Assembly: GCA_016793565.1 (NCBI GenBank)
Contig: JAEUMA010000625.1
Coordinates: 1-12,565, forward strand
Source: Rhizobiaceae bacterium
GTDB lineage: Bacteria > Pseudomonadota > Alphaproteobacteria > Rhizobiales > Rhizobiaceae
Direction: 5' to 3'
DNA length: 12,565 nucleotides
The translations under genes and the position numbers were made by a program. The notes beneath the pieces are model-generated. The model did not search any database. It had not been told where the DNA came from and saw only the letters and a list, made by a program, of their open reading frames with translations. This document shows, one piece after another, positions 1 through 6,328 of the stretch (position 1 is its first letter; every line of letters starts with the position of its first letter).

Positions 1-1
1 G

Positions 2-1012
2 GGCTTCGCCTACGAGTTCGCCCGTTTCCTGGTCACGCTCGCGCTGACGCTGCTCGGCCTCATCTTCATCACCTTCCTGATCGGCCGCGTCATGCCGATC
101 GACCCAGTGCTGGCGGTGGTGGGCGACCGCGCCTCCGCCGAGACCTATGCTCGGGTGCGGCAGGAACTCGGCATCGACCTGCCGATCTGGCAGCAGTTCT
201 GGATCTATCTGGGCAAGGTGGCGCAGGGCGATTTCGGCACCTCCGTCATCACCTCGCAGCCGGTGATCGACGATCTGCGCCAGTTCTTCCCGGCGACGCT
301 CGAACTGGCGACCGCCGCCACGCTGATCGGCGTGCTCTGCGGCGTGCCGCTCGGGGTGGTCGCCGCCACGCACCAGGGAAGCTGGATCGATCATCTGACG
401 CGCATCGTCGGGCTGATAGGCTATTCCATGCCCGTGTTCTGGATGGGGCTGGTCGGCCTGCTGGTGCTCTACTCCTGGCTGGACCTGGTGGCCGGTCCCG
501 GCCGCATCGACATCGCCTATGACGGGCTGGTCGACCCTGTCACCGGGCTGCTCACCGTCGACAGCGCGCTCGCCGGCGACTGGGACGTGTTCTGGAACGC
601 GATATCGCACCTGATCCTGCCGGCGAGCCTGCTCGGATATCTGACGCTCGCCTACATCTCGCGGATGACACGCTCCTTCATGCTCGGACAGCTCAACCAG
701 GAATACATCCTCACCGCCCGCGCCAAGGGCCTGCCGGAGCGGCGGGTGGTGTGGCGCCATGCGCTGGGCAACATTATGGTCCCGCTGATCACCGTGATCG
801 CGCTGAGCTACGCCTCACTGCTCGAAGGTGCGGTGTTGACCGAGACGGTGTTCGCCTGGCCGGGCCTGGGGCTCTACATCACCCGCTCGCTGTTCAACGC
901 CGACATGAACGCGGTGCTGGGCGGTACCATCCTGATCGGCACCATCTTCGTGTGCCTCAACGTGTTCTGCGACACACTCTACCGCCTGCTCGACCCCAGG
1001 GCGCGGGCATGA
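2..1012 (+). CDS. Opp/Dpp-type ABC transporter permease, subunit B (5' end cut by window edge)
   Basis: This is an inner-membrane permease of a peptide/nickel-family (DppB/OppB) importer. The reading frame is open from base 2. The 30 residues before the first ATG (base 92) already form the expected first membrane helix followed by the 'GR-MP-DPV' element, so base 92 is internal and the true start lies left of the window. The visible 336 residues are near the full family length (about 310-340), so little is missing. About six hydrophobic helices can be seen. The cytoplasmic EAA loop (AR-KG-LPERRVVWRHALGN, about visible residues 235-260) contacts the ATPases, and the end RLLDPRARA is typical. 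The stop overlaps the next start (ATGA at 1009-1012), which shows translational coupling to the C permease. Substrate specificity cannot be read from the permease. The substrate-binding protein is not in view. Confidence 0.93.
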   Translation, partial: GFAYEFARFLVTLALTLLGLIFITFLIGRVMPIDPVLAVVGDRASAETYARVRQELGIDLPIWQQFWIYLGKVAQGDFGTSVITSQPVIDDLRQFFPATLELATAATLIGVLCGVPLGVVAATHQGSWIDHLTRIVGLIGYSMPVFWMGLVGLLVLYSWLDLVAGPGRIDIAYDGLVDPVTGLLTVDSALAGDWDVFWNAISHLILPASLLGYLTLAYISRMTRSFMLGQLNQEYILTARAKGLPERRVVWRHALGNIMVPLITVIALSYASLLEGAVLTETVFAWPGLGLYITRSLFNADMNAVLGGTILIGTIFVCLNVFCDTLYRLLDPRARA

Positions 1013-1902
1013 GCGCGCGCGCCTGGCTCCTCTCCGACCAGCCGGCGTCGCGCCGGCAGGCCTCGCTCGGCAACTGGTACCGCAACTGGCTGGCCTTCCG
1101 GGCCAACCCTTTGGCCATGGTGGGTCTGGCGATCGTGCTGCTGCTGATCGTCGTCGCCGTGCTCGCGCCGGTGCTTCCGCTGCAGTCGCCGATCGCGCAG
1201 GCGCTGGGAAATCGCCTGCAGCCGCCAAGCGCCGAGCATTGGTTCGGCACCGACGAACTTGGCCGCGACATCTTCTCGCGCATCTGTTTCGGCGCGCGCA
1301 TCACGCTCACCATCGTCATCATGGTGGTGGCGATCGTCGTGCCGATCGGCCTTCTGGTCGGCACGGTTTCCGGCTATGTCGGCGGCCCGCTCGACATCGT
1401 GCTGATGCGCATCACCGACATCTTCCTGGCGTTTCCGCGACTTGTGCTGGCTCTCGCCTTCGTTGCGGCGATCAGGCCGGGGCTCGAAAGCGCCATCATC
1501 GCCATCGCGCTGACCTCGTGGCCGCCCTATGCCCGCATCGCCCGCGCCGAGACGCTGACGCTGCGCGAGACCGACTATGTGCGCGCCGCGCGGCTGCAGG
1601 GCGCATCGCCGCTGCGCATCCTGTGGCACCACATCGTGCCCCTCTGTACTGCCTCGGTTGTGGTGCGCATGACGCTGGACATGGCCGGCATTATCCTGAC
1701 CGCCGCTGGGCTCGGCTTCCTCGGCCTCGGCGCGCAGCCGCCCCTGCCGGAATGGGGTGCCATGATCTCGACGGGCCGCGACTATCTGCTCGACCAATGG
1801 TGGGTGGCGACGATCCCGGGGCTGGCCATCTTCGCGGTCAGCCTCGGCTTCAACCTGCTGGGCGACGGTCTGCGCGACGTGCTGGACCCGAAGCGCGCAT
1901 GA
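1009..1902 (+). CDS. Opp/Dpp-type ABC transporter permease, subunit C
   Basis: This is the second inner-membrane permease of the importer (DppC/OppC family), 297 residues. The ATG at 1009 overlaps the preceding stop. The same frame stays open farther upstream, but that part overlaps the B permease and encodes nothing family-like, so 1009 is the start. Visible features are the OppC N-terminal helix (about residues 33-55), the signature FGTDELGRD at 79-87 followed by SR-CFGAR, membrane helices through the rest, and the EAA loop (ETDYVRAARLQGASPLRILW) at 187-206. The C-terminal GDGLRDVLDPK is canonical. It pairs with the B permease to form the channel and is driven by the two ATPases downstream. 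Its stop overlaps the next ATG (1899-1902). Confidence 0.95.
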   Translation: MSARAWLLSDQPASRRQASLGNWYRNWLAFRANPLAMVGLAIVLLLIVVAVLAPVLPLQSPIAQALGNRLQPPSAEHWFGTDELGRDIFSRICFGARITLTIVIMVVAIVVPIGLLVGTVSGYVGGPLDIVLMRITDIFLAFPRLVLALAFVAAIRPGLESAIIAIALTSWPPYARIARAETLTLRETDYVRAARLQGASPLRILWHHIVPLCTASVVVRMTLDMAGIILTAAGLGFLGLGAQPPLPEWGAMISTGRDYLLDQWWVATIPGLAIFAVSLGFNLLGDGLRDVLDPKRA

Positions 1903-2735
1903 GCGACACCGTCCTCGACGTCCAGAACCTGCGCATTACCTTTCCCTCGCACCGCGGGCCGGTCGACGTGGTGCGCGGCGTCTCCTTCTCGCTCGGCCGC
2001 GAAAGGCTGGGCATCGTCGGCGAGTCCGGCTCCGGCAAGTCGCTGACGGGCCGCGCGATCATGGGCCTGGTGCCGCGGCCGGGACAGGTCAGGGCCGACC
2101 GCATCGCGTTCATGGGGCAGGATTTCTCCACCATGCGCGGGCGCGACCTGCGCAAGATTCGCGGCAAGCGCATCTCGATGGTGTTGCAGGATCCGAAATT
2201 CTCGCTCAACCCGGTGATGAAGATCGGTCACCAGATCGAGGAATCCTACCGCCTGCATGTCGGCGGCGACCGCCGCCAGGCCGAGCGCGAGACGCTGGCG
2301 GCACTGGAGGCGGTGAAGATCCGCAATCCCGAAACGGTCTACCACCTCTATCCGCACCAGCTTTCCGGCGGCATGGGCCAGCGCGTGATGATCGCCATGA
2401 TGCTGATCCCCAAGCCGGACCTGCTGATCGCCGACGAGCCGACTTCCGCCCTCGACGTGACCGTCCAGCTGCAGGTGCTGGCGATCCTGGAGGATCTGGT
2501 GCGCGAGCGCGGCATGAGCCTGATCTTCATCAGCCACGACCTTCAACTCGTGGCAGCCTTCTGCGACCGCGTACTGATCATGTATGCCGGCAAGGTGGTA
2601 GAGAGCTGCCGCGCTTCCGAACTTGACAAGGTTCAGCATCCCTATGCGCGCGGCCTGCTCGCCTCCGTGCCCCGTCTCGGCGACGACCGCCCGGAACTGC
2701 CGACCCTGCAACGCGACGCGAGCTGGGCGCAATGA
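1899..2735 (+). CDS. Opp/Dpp-type ABC transporter ATPase, subunit D
   Basis: This is a cytoplasmic ATP-binding subunit (DppD/OppD family), 278 residues. It is complete for nucleotide binding: Walker A GESGSGKS at 41-48, Q-loop Q97 in VLQDP, ABC signature LSGGMGQR at 155-162, Walker B LLIADE at 175-180, D-loop SALD, and H-loop H213 in ISHDL. The signature carries Gly at position 160, where close relatives usually have Arg (LSGGMRQR), and the following helix is unusually Met-rich. It is shorter than typical DppD (about 320-330). The C-terminal oligopeptide/HPY region is represented only by HPYARGLLASVPRL and a short tail, so the cysteine-containing end seen in some relatives is absent. The start ATG overlaps the permease stop by the ATGA arrangement. 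It should form a heterodimer with the F-type ATPase encoded next. Confidence 0.94.
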   Translation: MSDTVLDVQNLRITFPSHRGPVDVVRGVSFSLGRERLGIVGESGSGKSLTGRAIMGLVPRPGQVRADRIAFMGQDFSTMRGRDLRKIRGKRISMVLQDPKFSLNPVMKIGHQIEESYRLHVGGDRRQAERETLAALEAVKIRNPETVYHLYPHQLSGGMGQRVMIAMMLIPKPDLLIADEPTSALDVTVQLQVLAILEDLVRERGMSLIFISHDLQLVAAFCDRVLIMYAGKVVESCRASELDKVQHPYARGLLASVPRLGDDRPELPTLQRDASWAQ

Positions 2736-3520
2736 GCGCGCAGGCAATCGAGATCGACGGGCTGACGGTGAGCTTCGGCGCCGGCGCGCGTCAGCTGTTC
2801 GCCTTGCAGGACGTGTCCTTCGACGTGCAGGAAGGCGAGGCCTTCGGCTTGGTCGGCGAGTCCGGCTCCGGCAAGTCCACCGTGCTCAACGTCCTCGCCG
2901 GCTTGTTTCCCAGCCATGGCGGGGCGATCCGCATCGGCGGCGAGACGTTCGGCATGCGCCGCAGCCTGCCGCAGCGGCGGCTTGTGCAGATGGTGTTCCA
3001 GGACCCCTACGGCTCCCTGCATCCGCGCCACACGGTGGACAAGTCGCTTTCCGACCCGGCCATCATTCACGGGCTCGACGACGTGGAGGGACGGGTGCGG
3101 CGCGTTCTGGCCGATGTGGGTCTGAAGCCCGAGCACCGCTTCCGCTACCCGCACCAGCTCTCCGGCGGCCAGCGCCAGCGCGTGGCGATCGCACGCGCCC
3201 TGATTCTCGAGCCACGCATCCTGCTGCTCGACGAGCCAACCTCCGCGCTCGACGTTTCGGTACAGGCCGAAGTGCTGAACCTTTTGCGGCGCCTGCGCCG
3301 CGAGCGCGGCTTCACCTCGATCATGGTCAGCCACAACCTCGCGGTCGTGGCCTATATGTGCGATCGCGTGGCGGTGATGAATCGCGGCCGTATTCTCGAA
3401 ATCGGCGCCGGCACCGCGCTGGCCGAGGGTCGCTTCGAGCACGCCTATTCGCGCCAGCTCTACAGAGCGAGTTCCGGCTACGACCGCGCCCTGCTGGACG
3501 AATTGTGGGAAGCGCGCTGA
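2732..3520 (+). CDS. Opp/Dpp-type ABC transporter ATPase, subunit F
   Basis: This is the second ATP-binding subunit (DppF/OppF family), 262 residues, and the last gene of the importer operon. Motifs are Walker A GESGSGKST at 42-50, Q-loop Q90 in VFQDPYGSLHPR (a hallmark of the F subfamily), signature LSGGQRQR at 143-150, Walker B ILLLDE at 163-168, D-loop SALD, and H-loop H201 in VSHNL. Residues after 235 (HAYSRQLYRAS) correspond to the start of the usual C-terminal extension, which is short here. Its ATG overlaps the D stop (2732-2735). Only 22 bases separate its stop from the end of the convergent methyltransferase-like gene, and no convincing terminator lies between them. Confidence 0.94.
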   Translation: MSAQAIEIDGLTVSFGAGARQLFALQDVSFDVQEGEAFGLVGESGSGKSTVLNVLAGLFPSHGGAIRIGGETFGMRRSLPQRRLVQMVFQDPYGSLHPRHTVDKSLSDPAIIHGLDDVEGRVRRVLADVGLKPEHRFRYPHQLSGGQRQRVAIARALILEPRILLLDEPTSALDVSVQAEVLNLLRRLRRERGFTSIMVSHNLAVVAYMCDRVAVMNRGRILEIGAGTALAEGRFEHAYSRQLYRASSGYDRALLDELWEAR

Positions 3521-3542
3521 CGCCCTGTGGCGGCATCGCAGG

Positions 3543-4217
3543 TCAGGCGAGGGGTCGAACGGCGAGCCAGATCGTATGTTTCGCGCCGCGCTTGCCGTGC
3601 GCGCGCGCCATCTTTTCCTCCACCTGAAAACCGGCCCGCCGCAGCCTTGCGGTGAAGGCGCCGTCGCGGGCCGACGACCAGACGGCCAGCACGCCGCCAG
3701 GCTTGAGCGCCGCGAGTGCCGCCGCGAGGCCCGCTGTGTCGTAGAGCGCGTCGTTCTCCTCCCGCGAAAGCCCGTCCGGGCCATTGTCCACGTCGAGCAG
3801 TATCGCGTCATACTGATCGCCGGCCTTGCGGATCAGCTTGGCAACGTCGGCGATCTCCACACTCACGCGCGGGTCGTCCAGGCATCCCGCGAAGATTTCC
3901 GCCAGCGGACCGCGGGCCCAGCCGACCAGTTCCGGCACTATCTCGGCGATCGTCACCCTCGCGTCCGCCTTGAGCGCCTGAAGCGCCGCGCGCAGGGTAA
4001 ACCCCATGCCGAGGCCGCCGATGAGGATCACGGCTGACCGATCCTGTGCCACGCATGCACAAGCGAGGCTCGCCAAGGTTTCCTCGGAACCGCTGAGCCT
4101 GCTGTTCATCAGTTCGTTGGAGCCCAGCATGATGGAAAATTCGGCGCCGCGCCTTTTGAGGCGCAGCTCTCCGCCACCGGGAACGCGGGCCTTGTCGATC
4201 TCGATCCACGGCAGCAT
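3543..4217 (-). CDS. Spermidine synthase-like SAM-dependent protein
   Basis: This 224-residue protein has the Rossmann fold of the spermidine synthase/SAM methyltransferase group. The nucleotide-binding loop is ILIGGLGMGFTLRA (64-77). The acidic residue that would bind the ribose is E92 in AEIVPEL. A second acidic motif, LLDVDNGPDG, spans 140-149, and LKPGGVLAVWS (171-181) is the usual strand-5 region. It is shorter than true spermidine synthases (about 280-300) and lacks their N-terminal beta-stranded domain apart from a short stretch. It may therefore be a methyltransferase or a polyamine-related enzyme of unknown substrate. The start is supported by AGGCGAGG (complement of 4223-4230), five bases upstream. 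It stands alone, convergent with the ABC operon. A TTGACA box on its strand (4266-4271) has no good -10 partner. Confidence 0.78.
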   Translation of the reverse strand: MLPWIEIDKARVPGGGELRLKRRGAEFSIMLGSNELMNSRLSGSEETLASLACACVAQDRSAVILIGGLGMGFTLRAALQALKADARVTIAEIVPELVGWARGPLAEIFAGCLDDPRVSVEIADVAKLIRKAGDQYDAILLDVDNGPDGLSREENDALYDTAGLAAALAALKPGGVLAVWSSARDGAFTARLRRAGFQVEEKMARAHGKRGAKHTIWLAVRPLA

Positions 4218-4300
4218 AGCAGCCTCGCCTGTTGAAGCCGCCGGTCAATCCCTGCGCGGGTCGCCTGTCAAGTCGGGAGAGTTTCAGGTCCGCATAGGTT

Positions 4301-4324
4301 CGCCCCGGCCGAGGGGCCGGGGCG
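4301..4324 (-). terminator. Strong hairpin, probable transcription terminator of the small secreted-protein gene
   Basis: A perfect 10-base-pair stem (CGCCCCGGCC / GGCCGGGGCG) encloses the four-base loop GAGG. It sits 26 bases past the stop of the leftward gene ending at 4351 and before the next leftward gene starting at 4217. No run of U follows on either strand, so it is not a textbook intrinsic terminator. The stability of the stem and its position still favour a terminator or RNA 3'-end stabiliser. A protein-binding or other RNA role is possible. Confidence 0.5.
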
Positions 4325-4350
4325 ATGCATGCCGACAAGTGGCGTCAGAG

Positions 4351-4728
4351 CTACATGTTCTTCACCCAGGCGCACAATTCCTTGAGGCCGCCCTGGCTAC
4401 TGCCGGAGACGCTGCCGTTGGTGCTCGGCTTAGTGGTGTCGGGATCGGTGGTCATGGCCGGATTGGTCGCCGCGATGTCGGCGCAATCCGCCTTAACCTG
4501 CGCCTTCTGCTCGTCGTTCAGAGCGGTCCAGCGCGTGGTAATCTCCGCTTCGGGCCGAAGCGTTGTCCAGGTATTGTCCGTGTAGAACGCATCGCCGATC
4601 GGCCCCTGCCAGGTGTCCGGCATATGCATAGCGTCTTCCGCGCGGGGACTTGTGGACGATGTCTCCTGCGCCATTGCGGCAACGCCGCTCATTCCCAGCG
4701 CCAGGGCGGCAAGCATGATCGTTTTCAT
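4351..4728 (-). CDS. Small exported protein of unknown function
   Basis: I do not recognise this 125-residue protein. It begins with a clear Sec signal peptide: MKT, a hydrophobic core to about residue 18, and a probable cut after AMA (20/21, before QE). The mature part is about 105 residues and hydrophilic. It has an aromatic segment (W40, F48, Y49, W54, W67), a Lys/Asp/Glu-rich helix-like stretch around 70-80, a Ser/Thr/Gly-rich linker (about 92-113) and two cysteines, C82 and C119, that could form a periplasmic disulfide. The reading frame extends farther upstream, but the start at 4728 is fixed by AAGGAGA (complement of 4736-4742) seven bases away and by the signal peptide. It is divergent from the gene at 4906. 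A candidate stress-sigma promoter lies upstream and a strong hairpin downstream, so it is probably monocistronic. Confidence 0.82.
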   Translation of the reverse strand: MKTIMLAALALGMSGVAAMAQETSSTSPRAEDAMHMPDTWQGPIGDAFYTDNTWTTLRPEAEITTRWTALNDEQKAQVKADCADIAATNPAMTTDPDTTKPSTNGSVSGSSQGGLKELCAWVKNM

Positions 4729-4767
4729 ATCACTGTCTCCTTGGACTGCTTCATGCAGCTGATTGCC

Positions 4768-4793
4768 AAACCCCCGCGCAAAGGGATGGTTCC
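4768..4793 (-). promoter_or_regulatory. Candidate EcfG/RpoE2-type general stress promoter for the small exported protein
   Basis: On the minus strand GGAAC (complement of 4789-4793) is followed after 18 bases by TTT (complement of 4768-4770), read as GGAAC-N16-GGTTT. This fits the GGAAC-N18/19-TT pattern I recall for Sinorhizobium RpoE2 and is one base off the GGAAC-N16/17-CGTT form used by EcfG sigma factors. The predicted start of transcription, near 4760, leaves a leader of about 30 bases containing the ribosome binding site. A 10-base palindrome, CGCAATTGCG (4793-4802), abuts the -35 box. Confidence 0.42.
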
Positions 4794-4905
4794 GCAATTG
4801 CGCGGTCACATTTCGGATCAAAAGCAGCCGGCCGCGCTTTTGCCGCGCTTGGTGAACAAACCGATCGGTGCTAGATCGCGGAACGAACTCGAAGGAAGCG
4901 GTTCC

Positions 4906-5241
4906 ATGAAGGGCCCGGACAGGAAGGCGGCACTGGCCGCCTACAAGCAGCAGAAGCCGTCCGGCGGCGTCTTCGCCGTGCGCAGCGCGGCAAGCGGCCA
5001 TCGCTGGGTCGGCGCCGCGCCGAACGTCTCCACGATCCAGACGCGGCTGTGGTTCGAGCTGCGTCAGGGCGGTTCGGCCAATAAGGCCATGCAGGCCGAA
5101 TGGAACGCCGCCGGCGGCGATGGCTTCTCCTTCGAGGTCCTCGAAGCCTTCGACGGCGAGACCGCGCCCTATCCGCAAGGCATGGCGCTGCGGCAGCGGA
5201 TCGGCCACTGGCGGGCCGAACTCCAGGCAGACGCGCTCTGA
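4906..5241 (+). CDS. GIY-YIG nuclease-like protein, degenerate motif
   Basis: This is a 111-residue protein resembling the small GIY-YIG-superfamily proteins common in Alphaproteobacteria. The paired strands that normally read GIY...YIG here read GVF (21-23) and WVG (34-36). They are followed by a helix with R47 (TRLWFELRQG), at the place of the family's conserved Arg, and by FSFEVLE (74-80), which resembles the strand carrying family residues. Because both namesake motifs are altered, nuclease activity is uncertain. A nucleic-acid-binding or other role is possible. The frame is open far upstream, but ATG 4906 is preceded by GAAGGAAG (4891-4898) and gives a normal family length. It is the first gene of a tight + strand run, and the glycosyltransferase starts 14 bases after its stop. 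Confidence 0.62.
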   Translation: MKGPDRKAALAAYKQQKPSGGVFAVRSAASGHRWVGAAPNVSTIQTRLWFELRQGGSANKAMQAEWNAAGGDGFSFEVLEAFDGETAPYPQGMALRQRIGHWRAELQADAL

Positions 5242-5255
5242 CGGTCTGCCCGCCG

Positions 5256-5999
5256 ATGGCGAACACAAGCTCCCCGGCGATCTCCGTCGTCATCCCTTGC
5301 AAGAACGAGGCGCCAAACCTGCCACAGCTGATCGACGAGATCGCTACGGCGCTGGCGGGGCGTTCGTTCGAGATCGTGGTGGTGGACGACGGCTCCACCG
5401 ACGATACGCCGGCTGTGCTTGCCACGCAGGCGAGAGAGCGGCCATTCGCCGTACGCCACATCCGCCATGCGCGCTCCGCCGGACAGAGCCTGGCGTTGCG
5501 CTCGGGCGCGCTCGCCGCGCGCGGCGCGGTCGTGGCGACGCTGGACGGCGACGGCCAGAACGATCCCGCCGCGCTGCCGGTGCTGGTGGATGCGCTGCTT
5601 GCAGGCGGGCCGGAAGTGGGGCTGGCGGCGGGTCAGCGGCTGCGGCGCAAGGACACCCGCCTCAAGCAGTTCGCCTCGCGCTTCGCCAACGGCCTGCGCG
5701 GCGCGGTGTTGAAGGACAACACGCGCGACACCGGCTGCGGTCTGAAAGCCGTACACACGGACGTTCTGCGGCGGCTTCCCTTCTTCGACGGCACGCATCG
5801 CTACCTGCCGGCGCTGGTGATGCAGGAGGGGCTGGGCGTGGTCCACCGCGACGTCGTCGACCGTCCGCGCCGGCACGGCAAGTCGAACTACGGGGTGCTC
5901 GACCGCGGGCTTCGCGGCGCGCTGGACCTGATGGGGGTCTGGTGGCTCCGCAGGCGCCGCCGGGCGATGCCCCATCCCGAGGAAATAAACCATGACTGA
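5256..5999 (+). CDS. Family 2 glycosyltransferase, polyprenyl-phosphate sugar synthase type (DPM1/ArnC/RgtE-like)
   Basis: This 247-residue GT-A enzyme probably moves a sugar from a nucleotide donor to undecaprenyl- or dodecaprenyl-phosphate at the cytoplasmic face. Motifs are SVVIPCKNE (10-18), VVVDDGSTDDT (41-51) for nucleotide binding, the DxD-type LDGDGQNDP (96-104) for metal and sugar phosphate, DTGCGLKA (158-165), and RHGKSNYG (206-213), typical of the dolichol-phosphate-mannose synthase branch. Unlike GtrB or ArnC it lacks the two C-terminal membrane helices and ends in an Arg-rich tail after WWL (229-231). It may be peripheral or rely on the small membrane protein downstream. The frame is open upstream, but family similarity begins at MANTSSP. 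No clear ribosome site precedes it, so coupling to the preceding gene is likely. Its last eight bases overlap the next gene. The sugar is unknown. Confidence 0.85.
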   Translation: MANTSSPAISVVIPCKNEAPNLPQLIDEIATALAGRSFEIVVVDDGSTDDTPAVLATQARERPFAVRHIRHARSAGQSLALRSGALAARGAVVATLDGDGQNDPAALPVLVDALLAGGPEVGLAAGQRLRRKDTRLKQFASRFANGLRGAVLKDNTRDTGCGLKAVHTDVLRRLPFFDGTHRYLPALVMQEGLGVVHRDVVDRPRRHGKSNYGVLDRGLRGALDLMGVWWLRRRRRAMPHPEEINHD

Positions 6000-6324
6000 T
6001 ATGTTCCAGCAGCTCTCGACCTGGCTCCACACCGTCTTCGTCGAGCAGTTCAGCGGCTGGGTGGTTCTCGGCTTCTTCGCCCAGCTCTGTTTCACCATGC
6101 GATTCGTCGTGCAGTGGGTGGCTTCCGAGCGCGCGCGGCGCAGCGTTCTGCCGGTGGCGTTCTGGTTCTTCTCGCTGTTCGGCGGCGGCCTGCTTCTGAT
6201 CTATGCGATCCATCGGCAGGATCCGGTCTTCATCGCCGGGCAGGCGCTCGGCCTCGTCATCTACATCCGCAATCTCTGGCTGATCGCGAACGAGCGCAAA
6301 TCGGCCGGTCCGGCCGAAGGCTAG
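5992..6324 (+). CDS. LpxB N-terminal domain-like (LAB_N) small membrane protein
   Basis: This is a 110-residue inner-membrane protein of the family first noted as an N-terminal extension of lipid-A-disaccharide synthase (LAB_N). The whole protein is that domain. Three helices run at about 22-40, 53-71 and 77-97. Conserved features are Q31 and RFVVQWVASER (37-47), S51 and P54, FWFFSLFGG (57-65), YAIHRQDPVF (71-80) and GQALGLVIYIRNL (83-95). Stand-alone versions are often next to polyprenyl-phosphate glycosyltransferases, as here. A role as partner of the GT2 enzyme or in handling the lipid carrier is inferred. It has no LpxB catalytic domain. The start at 5992 has GAGGAAA (5979-5985) and overlaps the GT2 stop. 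ATG 6001 is an alternative. Confidence 0.87.
   Translation: MTDMFQQLSTWLHTVFVEQFSGWVVLGFFAQLCFTMRFVVQWVASERARRSVLPVAFWFFSLFGGGLLLIYAIHRQDPVFIAGQALGLVIYIRNLWLIANERKSAGPAEG
6301..6317. repeat. Perfect 17-base palindrome over the GT39 ribosome-binding region
   Basis: Eight-base arms TCGGCCGG and CCGGCCGA flank a central T. The palindrome lies in the last codons of the LAB_N gene, and its right arm reaches into GAAGG (6316-6320), the likely Shine-Dalgarno sequence of the gene starting at 6329. As RNA it could fold into a short GC stem that partly masks that site unless upstream ribosomes open it. GC richness raises the odds of a chance palindrome. Confidence 0.4.
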
Positions 6325-6328
6325 CGCG

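Noticed and set aside
3521..3542. CGCC-CTGT-GGCG as a terminator between the ABC operon and the convergent gene
   Set aside because: A four-base-pair stem without a T-run is too weak to call.
2642..3811. Long open frame of 389 codons on the minus strand across the F-type ATPase and methyltransferase-like gene
   Set aside because: It is antisense to two well-supported genes, has His/Arg/Ala-heavy composition typical of GC-rich shadow frames, and shows no recognisable motif.
4243..4271. TTGACA and a second TTGAC on the minus strand upstream of the spermidine-synthase-like gene
   Set aside because: No -10-like hexamer occurs at 16-18 bases from either box, so a promoter call is not supported.
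4880..4905. GGAAC on the plus strand before the GIY-YIG-like gene, considered as a second stress promoter
   Set aside because: Its -10 partner would fall on the start codon, placing the transcript start inside the gene. Only the minus-strand copy has workable geometry.
4351..5268. 305-codon minus-strand frame extending upstream of the small exported protein
   Set aside because: The upstream part is antisense to the GIY-YIG-like gene and has no ribosome site. The signal peptide and AAGGAGA fix the start at 4728.
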